Source: Limnomonas spitsbergensis (taxonomy: Eukaryota; Chlorophyta; Chlorophyceae; Chlamydomonadales). From it: a stretch of DNA of 64,000 bases. The stretch spans positions 310,001 through 374,000 of the forward strand of contig JAYJMM010000079.1 of the NCBI GenBank assembly GCA_037349105.1, read 5' to 3'. Made by a program: the position numbers and the translations under genes. Under the pieces are notes generated by a model. It saw only the letters and a program-made list of their open reading frames with translations. It did not search any database and was not told the DNA's origin. Of this stretch, positions 33,599-43,800 are shown piece after piece (positions within the stretch are counted from its first letter, which is position 1; each line of letters opens with the position of its first letter).

Positions 33599-35014
33599 CT
33601 AATTCCAGCCTTCCCCACATTTGATGCAGTTCTTCGGCTCCATCCCACGAAGAACTTCATGGTTGAAGATGTGGATATTTTCGACCGGAGTAAACAATTG
33701 GCGAATCATAGCTTGCGTCCCTGTTGAGCCCCAACGGTGCTCAATGTCACCGCCTGACCTGATGACGAGGGTGACGAAATCTTGCACTTGCCACGAAAAC
33801 CAGTGGTCCAGGCTGAGGCGTGACATCAGTTGGGGTTGCGATGGCGTGGAGGAGGGGGTGAAAAAAAAGGAGGTGAACATCAGGATGAGGAGGTGGAGGA
33901 ACGCATGTTGCAATAAGAAGGAGTAGCGCGTCTTTCCCTGCCGGCAGATTCAATGCTTCTAGACAATGGCCGTGCATCAGCACGAGGCTACTGAACAAGT
34001 AGAGAAGCAGGAACGGGAAATAACAAAGTGTGAATGGTCTGCTATCATGCGATGCTACCATAGCCTGCCTCTTGAAACCCCCTAAGCACGTCGTATGCTG
34101 TGATTTGTTTTCAATTTTAAAATCCAGTAGATCTCCATAATCTAAGCAAGGGACATTTGGACACTAACACATCAGGACAGGGACACAAATCATTGCCTCT
34201 CCTAGGCTAGATATTAGCATGCAACCACTGACTGACAGTGTTTTTTGCAGTGGTCACCCCATCACTTCCAGCTACATTTCAGCTACACTGTGGCCTACGG
34301 CCACCAGCCCCTGGCTCGGCCAGCCCTGCTGCTCGGGCCATCGGTTGGGGGCCAGTCCAGGTTTGGTGTCAATCGGCCCAGGGGTGGCCGTAGCACGGCC
34401 CATCAAAAGGTGGTCCAGTAACCACTAATCACACAGCTGACTAGAGGCAGGGTAACCCGGTGCGGCACGGTCAAACAGTATGGTACGGTACGGACATAAT
34501 GGGATGGGCTAGTAAGAAAATGGACAATACGGTCAAACGGTACGGGATATTCGCCAATACGGCCGTACTGGGTAACCCTGACTAGAGGCATAGGCACAGT
34601 ACCCCACAGAGCAATGAGCCACATATCGCTGCACTTACTTGAAAGAAAGAAAACTATGCCCCGCAGGGGCGTGAGAGTGTTAAGGAAAACAGCGCGGCAT
34701 GGGCCTAGGCCGCGTCCGCGCCGTTACCATCACAACAAGATAAAACTCATACCAGCTACGGTGGCTTGCGCTTCCGGCTGTGTTTGACTGGCTTACTTGA
34801 AGATTTGATAGTCCCCAGAGTAGGCAAGCGCGTCCCAGCCAGCGAAGGAGGCATTATCCTTGTCAAACACGCCGGATGCTGCGTTATTTGTGCGCAACCC
34901 GTGCAGGTCTCGAGGCCTGCAATGCTCAAAGATCGACCCTTTGACGACACCACGACCTGCTTGAGATGCATTCTCAGACGTCACATGTATGCCGTCAAAT
35001 CCCGCACGGGTGAT
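33599..35014 (-). CDS. GT15-like glycosyltransferase gene 2, last two exons
   Basis: Paralogue of gene 1. Penultimate exon 35014-34797 (ITRAGFDGIHVTSEN to GDYQIF), preceded by a pyrimidine-rich acceptor (CTCTTCATGCAG) and followed by donor GTAAGC. It matches the exon at 392-178 in start, end and phase (2). Terminal exon 33812-33599 follows acceptor ACGCCTCAG and gives LDHWFSWQVQDF, then GGDIEHRWGSTGTQ and ENIHIFNHE, ending in TAG at 33599. The string GG-x5-RWG-x-A/TG followed by IH-F is the C-terminal GT15 signature (ERWGDAPVHS). Upstream exons are not found before element D, so the gene is either split by that insertion or incomplete. The intron holds a hAT MITE. Confidence 0.6.
34448..34580. 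mobile_element. hAT-like MITE, 133 bp
   Basis: Inverted termini CAGGGTAACCCGGT and ACTGGGTAACCCTG, with an 8-bp duplication ACTAGAGG (34440-34447 and 34581-34588). Sits in the last intron of glycosyltransferase gene 2. The interior holds GTACGG-type repeats like those of the 862-bp MITE. Confidence 0.85.
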
Positions 35015-35814
35015 CTGCATGAAGAGGAGACACGCAAATAAACCCAGGGTGATGGAAGCAATGGATTTGAATGAGTGACGTGTGCTTTAGGAGAAAGATA
35101 GAAAGCTACGCCCTATTTGGGCGTGGAGTTTAAGGGAACAACGCAGCTTGGGGCCGTAGCCACATCCGCGCCATTACCATGAGGCAAAAAGAAGGAGGCA
35201 ACGTCCTCACGGTGGTTTTCTCTTATGGGTGTGTTTAGTTGGCCCAGTGACAGGCTGTATGGCGGAAAAGTATTCGAGTCTGCATCTTGAGGGGAACCAA
35301 AATAGCTAGGCATCATGTATGCAATTTAAGCTCCTAATAGCCAAGCGCATCAGAGAGGATTGCAGACATTGAAGCGAGGGTATAGATGTGCATGTACTGG
35401 GTACAGATTTGATACGACGCTTTCGTGACATGGATCGGTGATTAAAATCACCAAATGTTTGAGCAGCAAAACAACTGAAAGCTATCAAAAAAAACCAATT
35501 TCACCACATTTTAACCATTTCCATCTCATGGGCCCCTCGGAAATCCACGCTGAGCAAAGATAGCCTCAAATTCTGGGTCAGCATGCGTTTGTGTAGGTTG
35601 TGCGTGCAAACAGCACCAGCAGGAAGACCAAAGAATGTGGGAGAAGCGGAATACCGCAAAACTCAACCCCGCTCAGGAGCCCAAAATCTCCCTCGCCACT
35701 CTACGGGGAAGATAATGATGAATCTCACAGTAGCATTCTCCGGCCCACGGGATTAAGAGCTAGCGCGCAAGCTTTTTTATACGGCGACGCTGGGCCTTTC
35801 TGGCGAAGAAGAAG
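35015..35814. other. no feature recognised
   Basis: Upstream side of gene 2. The stretch 35105-35190 resembles 34665-34750 and, more weakly, 110-170, all next to glycosyltransferase exons. This suggests shared intron sequence of the paralogues rather than coding. Confidence 0.3.
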
Positions 35815-36043
35815 CAGATGCGTTGCAGGTGTTGCAGGACGTGTTGCAGAAGGTGTTGTAGCAGAGGTGTTGCAGCAGAGGTGTTGCAGGTGGTGTTGCA
35901 AGAGGTGTTACAGACCTTGTTGCATGAGGTGTTGCATGAAGTGTTGCAGTACGTGTTGCAGGAGGTGTTGCAGCAGATGTCTTGCAGCAGAGGTGTTGCA
36001 AGACGTATTGACGGAGGTGTTCAAGGAGGTGTTGCAGAAGGTA
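35815..36043. repeat. minisatellite GTGTTGCAG, left part (interrupted by element D)
   Basis: Repeats of about 15-21 bp built on GGTGTTGCAG. The array resumes at 53013 after element D. Confidence 0.75.
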
Positions 36044-36274
36044 TGTCGCACCATAAAGCAGTAACTGCAATACTATGGTAAATACCGTAAACTCCGGTCA
36101 GGACACCTTAGAGAGGTGTCCTCTACTCACAAACACGGTACATCACCGTACACTCATGCTCCTTGTACTTCAGACAAGAGTGTGTCAACAAGATAACTGT
36201 ATCTGGAAGTCCCTAACTGGATATCTCTGCCTGGAAGTCTCCGTCTCGTGGGTACCGCCCCTACTACTTTACTC
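36044..36274 (-). repeat. element D terminal repeat Y2
   Basis: 231 bp, the outer 3' end of the element, identical by eye to Y1. The X2-Y2 junction (36275/36274) does not occur in a normal LTR element unless U5 is joined to U3, as in a two-LTR circle. Confidence 0.9.
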
Positions 36275-36906
36275 ACGCGAGGTGCGCTTCAGGTCCGTGG
36301 CGGACTTCTTTCCTCACTGCAGTGACGGACGCCTACGGGCAGGCTCAGTGACTACTCACTGGCTGCGAGTGCTCTTCGAGTTAAGCAGCTAGGTGGATAT
36401 TGTGTATATATAGCAACAGACTTTGGGGGCATAGGCCTTCTGGCCGTCTGGTCGCGATCCAGCTGGGCTATGTTAAGGACACTTACCGCGTAACACGCGG
36501 AGAGACGGACGGGACGAGGCTGCGTACTTCTTCTTCTGCAGAGTCTCGTTTCTCTTACTGGGGTACTTGTCTCCAGCTAGATCAGCGGTGGCTGAGCTAG
36601 GCTTGACTCGAGTTAAGGTACTGACTTATATGGAAGCTGCTGGTCTCAAAGACTGCCGGTGCTTGTTACAAATAGAGGTCTGTCCTTTAGAAAGGGACGA
36701 AGTAACTAGCCAAGGCAATTGCCGGGATACAGGGACCCGGCAGGCCCAGTTCAGAGTACGGTAGAACCTGTCAAACTAATCCTGCGTAAGCGGGTTTCTA
36801 GGTCTCAGCTCAAATCCGGAGACTCCGCAGAGAAGCTGCGGAGTCACCGATGACGCTAACTGCGGTCTAAACGGTTCTGTCACGTATACTGTAATATACT
36901 GTGACA
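36275..36906 (-). repeat. element D terminal repeat X2
   Basis: 632 bp, identical by eye to 52377-53008. Contains a perfect hairpin GACTCCGCAG-AGAAG-CTGCGGAGTC (36822-36846) that is conserved in B and C. Confidence 0.9.
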
Positions 36907-36908
36907 GC

Positions 36909-37139
36909 TGTCGCACCATAAAGCAGTAACTGCAATACTATGGTAAATACCGTAAACTCCGGTCAGGACACCTTAGAGAGGTGTCCTCTACTCACAAACA
37001 CGGTACATCACCGTACACTCATGCTCCTTGTACTTCAGACAAGAGTGTGTCAACAAGATAACTGTATCTGGAAGTCCCTAACTGGATATCTCTGCCTGGA
37101 AGTCTCCGTCTCGTGGGTACCGCCCCTACTACTTTACTC
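36909..37139 (-). repeat. element D terminal repeat Y1
   Basis: Identical by eye to Y2. Separated from X2 by GC, within the palindrome-like TGTGACAGCTGTCGCA (36901-36916). On the coding strand it follows a purine-rich tract (37153-37140). Confidence 0.9.
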
Positions 37140-37869
37140 GCCCCCCGCTCCCCAGCGTTAAGCCCTCCAGGCATGCGCGGGGAGCCGGAAAAAGGGGTGG
37201 TACTGAAATAAACTTCTGGAAAAATATGTATGTAGAAGCTCAAATCATCATCTGCAAATATGCCTGGTTCAGGCCTTCTACAATTCTGCCTGGTTCAGGC
37301 CTTCTACAAATCTGCCTGGTTCGGGCCTTCGAAAATCTGCCTGGTTCAGGCCTTCTTCAAATCAGAAATAAAAAAATCAACCGAGTTTCAGCTGAAGCGC
37401 AATGCGTAGAACCCTACAAACTCAAGCTGTTCAGCCCACTACTGGCTAGCAAACAGTGAAGTTTCAAAGTTATCAGGTCAAGCTAAGAACAACCGCTGCT
37501 CTCGCCCCACTGCGCCATAGCCGCCTGGTCTTTAAAGGCCACAGAAAATGTGCGCCGTAGCAGCGTGATCTGCCCCCTGCTGTGCTATAATTGCTCGAGT
37601 TGACTAATTCTCCTCGCTCATCATTTTCATAACTTATGTACTACTGTAGCCTTGCTGCCACGGTATTTGAGAAACAAATTTTCATTAAGCTGCCGTAACT
37701 CTACTCCTGCATCTTCCGTTTTCGGTCCGCTGGCTGCCGGCCCGCTGCCTACTGGGTACTAGGACAAGCCGCACTGCGTCTGCATTTCTGCTCTGTAGGT
37801 GCCTGCCCGCTCCTTGCCAGCTACGGCGTGGGTGACGTCACGTGCTCAGCGGCCCTGCCGCTCCGGGCT
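37140..37869 (-). other. 3' untranslated part of element D with 27-bp repeats
   Basis: Noncoding. Between 37255 and 37370 a unit of about 27 bp (TCTGCCTGGTTCAGGCCTTC plus spacer) occurs four to five times; B and C have one copy. The tract next to Y1 is purine-rich on the coding strand. Confidence 0.6.
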
Positions 37870-40800
37870 TCAGGTCCCGGTAAAATCCTCAAGGGCTGAC
37901 TCCTCTTCCTCCCTTGCTGCTTCTTTGGCCACCTTGGCCCTTCTTGTAACTGCTCTCGGGGTGACATTGGCCTCTCCCCGGCCAGTGGTGTACGAGATGT
38001 CATACAACCCGTTCGCCATTGGTCTTGCGATGCCCCGCTCCATTTGCCTTGTTGCTGGGTTGGTGGCCATGACTTCCACCTCAGGCCTGTCCATGACGTC
38101 GGCCTCCTGGGCTGTCCTGGCAGCCGCTCTGGCCGCTGGGCTCGGTCGCCCCTGGACCTGTAAACTGCGCTCCTCTGTGGGGGGCCCTGCTACTGCAGCG
38201 GGCCCAGCTCCCTTGTCTTCCGGCGTGCAGTGTGGGCACAACCACTCGCCCTCAGGCACCTCCTCGAGTACTGGTACCAAGCAGTCCATGTGCCAACCTG
38301 TATTGCAGGCATCACACAAAAGCATCACCTCTCCGCGATCGGGCAGCTGGCACACCTCGCATGACAGGCTGTTATTGGGTCTGGTTCCACTGAAATCAAC
38401 CACTCCCCTGAGGTTGGGCAAGTGGCATGGAGAACAATTGACTGCATTCTCTGTAACTGTGAGGCCATCTGCCCCTTCCAGCACCAAAGTTCCCGTCGCC
38501 CCCAGTGTTTTTACCCTGAGGATCTCAGGCCTGGCCTTGGGATCGAGGCTGCGTCGCTCTGACGAATACTTCACATACACGTAATCTCCCTCTGCAAAAC
38601 GCCTGACCTGGGGGACATACCCTCCCCCACGAATGCGTGCATATCGCAGCTTGTCGCGGTGCTGCGCAATTTTTAGATGCTCACCCGCGACTGGCAGTGC
38701 CTCTTTGATCCTGGCCACTCTGGCCAAAAGCAGGTCTGCTGCCTCCTCTGCCGTTGCCACCTTGGCTGTGCTCCAGAGGTCCGCTCCCACTCTGGAGGGG
38801 AAGGTAGGTCTCTGTCCAAACAGCACCTCGTACGGCGCCATGCGCGTGGCCTGCTGCGGCGAGCATCGGAAGCCAAGGGCTACCCAGGGCACCATCTTGT
38901 CCCAGGACTCGTCGCTGCTGCCCTCCTCGCAGCACTTGCGCAGGCCTGCCTTGAGGGTCTGGACAGCCCTCTCCGAAAGCCCGTCTGCCTGGGGGTGGTT
39001 GGCAGAAGTGGTGCGATGGTCAATGAAGCAGTCCAACAACATGTCCTGAAATTCACCCTGGAACTCTGTTCCCTGGTCTGTCACCACCTCTGCGCATCCC
39101 CCGAATCGTGCAACAACATTTTGAAAGAATGCCAAGGCCGTCACATCAGACGCCTTGCTTGGAATGGGGATCAACTCCACCCATTTGGAGTAATGCTGCA
39201 CACACACCATCACAAACCGATTTCCCCTGGAAGTGGTCGTGAATGGACCACACAGGTCCACTCCCCACCGGAAAAACAACCCCTCAATGGGTAGCGGGTG
39301 CAGGTTGGGCTGTATGTGATTGAACGTGGATGCCCTGGCCCTGTCACACACACCGCATTCCTGCACCGCCTTCTTGACTGCTGCTCGAAGCCCCCGCCAC
39401 CAATGCTGCTGCATGACCATGAAAGCCGTGCGGTGGCTGCCGAAATGGCCCGTACCTGCATGCGCTGTCTGGATCACTGCTAGCCTGTCTTCTGGCCTGG
39501 GCACCACACAACGTCTACCATCAGGCATGAGTCTCATCAGGACTCCTCCCCTCTCTGATTCCCACTGGAATGGCGCTGCTCTGCGCTGTATTCTAGTCTG
39601 TTCTCCTAGCTCTGTTCCCTGGACATAAGTCTTTTCACGGAGAAACCTCAAGACGGGCTCATCTGCCCACACATCAACCCTAGCCGACGGTCCTGCAGGA
39701 CAACCTGGCTGGTCCTTCTCACTCTCTATTTCCCTGGTTACTCTGATTTCAACATCAACTTGTGCCTCAGACGCGTTCCCACCTGGTTCCTGTGCCGCGT
39801 CGGCCCAGTCTGCCGCGGCCGATTCTCCCAGGCACTGTCTGTATGACGCGGCCGCTTCCCCGCTGCCAGAGCACGCGTTTCCTGCAGTAGCAAGGGCATA
39901 GTGGCTGGACATTAAAGTCGCCCCCAGCACTGGGTCCCTGTCCTGGCCTGGCAGCTTTGCCCTGCGCGTCAATTCTGCTGGCATGATCTTAGCACACTCG
40001 AGTGCCACATTGAGCCATGCACTGAGTGCCCATGAATCCATGCACCTGCCCAAGGCTGCCCGTCTGGCTGCCTCTGGGAAGTCTGGGCGCGGCAATGTGG
40101 ACCCCACAGCGTACCCCATGGCGCGCTCACGCTCGTTTGCGTTGGGCTCCTGCAAGTCCCCCATGGGCCTGTACACCATCCCATTTTGCCCGTTCCGGAA
40201 AGCATATGATGAGGGCGTGGCCATCAAACACGGCAGCACCTTCCTGGGTTGCCCTGTGACATTGATGCGGTACCCCCCATTGTCCGGACATGATACTACC
40301 TGGGCCTTGCTGCCCTTGTCCAGAATGTCGTCTACAATCCCCTCGTGGGGTCTGGTCGACGCACGAATCACAAATTCAATATCTGCTGCGGGGGCAATAT
40401 TCCCCCAATAGTTGCGGGTGCGGTGGGCGTAAGACCCCACCTGCGCTGCGTCAAACAACGCCGGTGTCCCTAGAATCCTGCACACTTCCTGAAAAGCCTC
40501 AACACTGGCCTTCTCACTCTTCTGATTCAATTGCATTGCTACATTCTCAATCAGGTACGCTGGCGGCCTAGGTCCCTGCAGGAACTGCAGAGTACCCAAC
40601 AGCTTGACTAACGGGAAGAAAGACTTGCTTCTCTCTCCCGCGAGCCCCCGCCCCTTGCCAGCTGACGAAAGGTCCTGGCACTCCCAGCCTGCTACCATGA
40701 ACCACTGGCGCCCCTCCTGGGCACCCGCCTCCTTGAGGTGTTCTGCCGTAATGGCATACACATCTTGCGGCAACGCTCTGAAAGCCTGATCAAACGCTCT

Positions 40801-43800
40801 GACCGGAAGCAACTGGGGGAATCTCTTGTGCAACTGCAACAGGCGACCCCCTGCGATCTCTCTGACTTCCTCACTGATATCTGCATACAAGTACTGCACT
40901 ACTGGGATACCTGCCCTGAGTACCATTTCCAGCCCTGAGCACATACCTCCAAAAGGCTCGAAGAGGACGACTCCTTCGGTCTCCATGGCCCGCACAGCCC
41001 CACTTGACAGGCAAGCTGTATCCAGGCCCTGCGTGCCGCAGTAGCCTGGTAGATCCTCCATGGAGTAAGCGAATGCTCCTTGGCGATCCCTGAGGCTCTG
41101 CTCCAGGCTCTCCTGCTGCTCCGCAGTGAAGTCGGGGTGCTTGCCCAGCAGCCATCCCTCCTTGGTCTTGACGTACTCTGCGGGTGGCTCCACTACTCCC
41201 CCCGGCTGAAACATGTCGATCACCACAGCCGCCTGCGGGTCGTCCACCGCGGGCAGCTCTTCCTCGCCAGTGGTGTTGCCGTTGTGCCATCTCTCCTGCT
41301 GGCTGCATGCGCCCCTCCCGCCGGTGTCCCTCATGGAGCTGACAGCCGGTGGGCGCAACCATCCAGACGACAGCTTTGCTGCTGCCTCCCTGCCAGAAAC
41401 AAAAGCACCTTGGCCTGCTGTAAATCCTCCTCCTCGCACTCCCTGCCCGGTAGCTCGCGCCCCCGGCACACACACCGACAGCAGAAGCCACACCAGTATC
41501 AGCTGGAGCGCCCCCGTAAGGATCCCTTTAATTGCTGTACAGGTGAGGAGTCCTCTGCACGCTGTCGTCTTCCTCATGGGTTGCTGCGGTAACTGTTCTG
41601 CGGGCTGAACGCCTGGCTCTGCAATCTGCGCTGGCGGCTGCTGTCCTCTGGCCCACGTGATCTCCAGGTCTACCTGGCTGACCCTGAGTGGCAGGGCTGG
41701 GCAGTCCAATCCTGGTCTGCTGCCTCGGTTCCTGTCCGCGGCCGCCCTCTGCGCCTTTCCTGCGCGTCTCCTGGCCTTCTTAGACTTCTTTCCTTGCAAC
41801 TTGGCAGTGTCAGCCCAAATTGCACTGGCCCTTTCTGGCCCTGCTCCTGGGATCTGTCCTGTGCTGCACTGTGCCATTCTCTCCTGCCTGTGGTTGGCGC
41901 GCTGCACAGTCTTACTGCTGCCTGCACCCGCGGGCTCATCCTGCCCACAGCCCCGCCGTATGGTGTCCTGCGCGCCGGCAACCCTGCTGGCGAGGTCCCC
42001 GCCCCTGCCGGTTTGGGCTTGTCTGCTGCGGCTGTCCGACGGCTGTTGGGTGTCCGCTCCTTCTGCCCTCCCCGTGTAGAGGGCTGATACTCTCTCCGTT
42101 AGCTCCTCCCGTAGCTCCCTGACCGCCCTGCTGTAACCTCCCATCCTGGGGTCCGGATCGGGCTGTGGTAGCATTTTAAGTCGAAACAGCAGGCTAGCCT
42201 CCTGGCCCGCCTCTTGCTGCCCCATTTCCTGCCTTCGTAGCACGTCCAGCTGATCGACAAAGTTCCTGAGCACTGCAACCCAGCGTCCCGTGCTGTACGC
42301 CGCTGGGTCACCCCAAGGCCCCTGTGCCGCTGTCTGTGCTGGCTGGCTGATCTGGGGATATCCCGGGCGCCCGTTGCTCTTCTTGTCTGCTGCTGGCCCC
42401 TCGGGCCTGCGAGCGTGCTGGTCTGCTGCCTGCTGAAGGCTGATCCCCGCTGTGACCTGGTTTGCCTCTTCCTCCAGTGTGATTCCGTTACCAAGCTCTA
42501 TAGCGGCCCTCCTGCTTCTGCGCTCTTTCATTGCTGCCTGCTCCTGAAAGATGCCGCGCATCCACGCGCGCCTCAGCTGTGGCAGCTCTCCCACCATGCC
42601 GTACCTTGGACTTCCTGGTCCTGGGCCGCTGTCTGCTGGCACGTAGTTGCCCTCTGCATTCCGAGCCTCTGCTCTGGTGACGCTATCCTGGTCCGAGGGC
42701 CTGGCTCCTGCCTCGTGCCACTCCTCATCTGACTCGGTGATCTCAACCAGTGGTGGTGGGCCCTCTGAAACGTTGTCGCTGAGCTCTGGGATCCTGCTGT
42801 CTGAGTCCTCCGTGGGCGGTGTGCTGACACTGTCCAGGGGCGCCTGGGGCTCTGCCCGTCCCCTAGGCTCAGCCTCCAGTGCTGATACCCCCAAGTCGTC
42901 CACATACTCCAGCAGCTCCCATGAGGCTGCTGCCGCCCCAAATGTTACAAATGCCACCTGGGTCCATTCCGGCTCCTCATCCTGGACAGGGCCGTCGGTG
43001 GCTGCCGCTGGCTCCTCTGCATCGGCGCCTCGCCTGCCCACCGGCCCATGTCCCCTACTCGGCTGGTTCCTCAAGTCCTCCAACTCCTCCTCGATGCCTA
43101 CTTCCCCTGCTCCTCTGAACAGAGGGTGCAGCGTGCGCACCCCTGCTGGGTGCGCTTGTCTCCACAACTGCGTCGTTATGACGTCAGCCTGCCAATAGGG
43201 CAGCACGCTGCTGGCCCTGTTGTCGTGCCACGCCCTTCGCTCCTGACGCACCCACTGGTGCACATATGCTGCCAGGCGTTCTACTGCGAACGGCGAGCTC
43301 GCCAGCTCTTCCTCTCCTTCCCACATGGCTCCTGATGCTGGCGACTGCTGGGGTCCGTAAGGCCATGTTGGACAGGCTGTTACCCCTGTAGGCGCCCACT
43401 GATCCTCTACGCCCCACACATGCCGCATGGCCGCTGATCGCTGTCCTGGGAGCAGGACCCTCTGCAGCGCCATTAGCATGAGCGTCCACACTGTCGGGTC
43501 TGCTCCCCTAGCGTAGGTATAGGCATGGAACTCCGCCTCGTCTACTGACGCGCACTTAGTGACTGCCACGTCCTGCTGGTGCCTTGCAAACAGGTAGACG
43601 GGCATATCATCGTGAGTCGCGTGCATGTGGATCCATGCCGATGAAACGGGCAACTCCTCATCAGCCATCTCCTCATAGTAGTAAGTTACTAGCTGCTGGA
43701 CTGGAATGGCTGCCCTGGCGTCCCCTGGCGCTGGCCCCCACGGCACTGCTTGTCCTGCGACCGTCCTGGGGATGACGATGGACGCCTCTATGGTCGCCTC

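Noticed and set aside
33747..34061. Signal-peptide-like frame on the minus strand
   Set aside because: It overlaps the terminal glycosyltransferase exon in another frame and lies in its intron; hydrophobicity comes from the pyrimidine-rich acceptor region.
36044..36906. Y2-X2 as an unrelated solo LTR next to element D
   Set aside because: The same block in the same position occurs in A, B and D, and the 4-bp duplication encloses the whole 16,965 bp.
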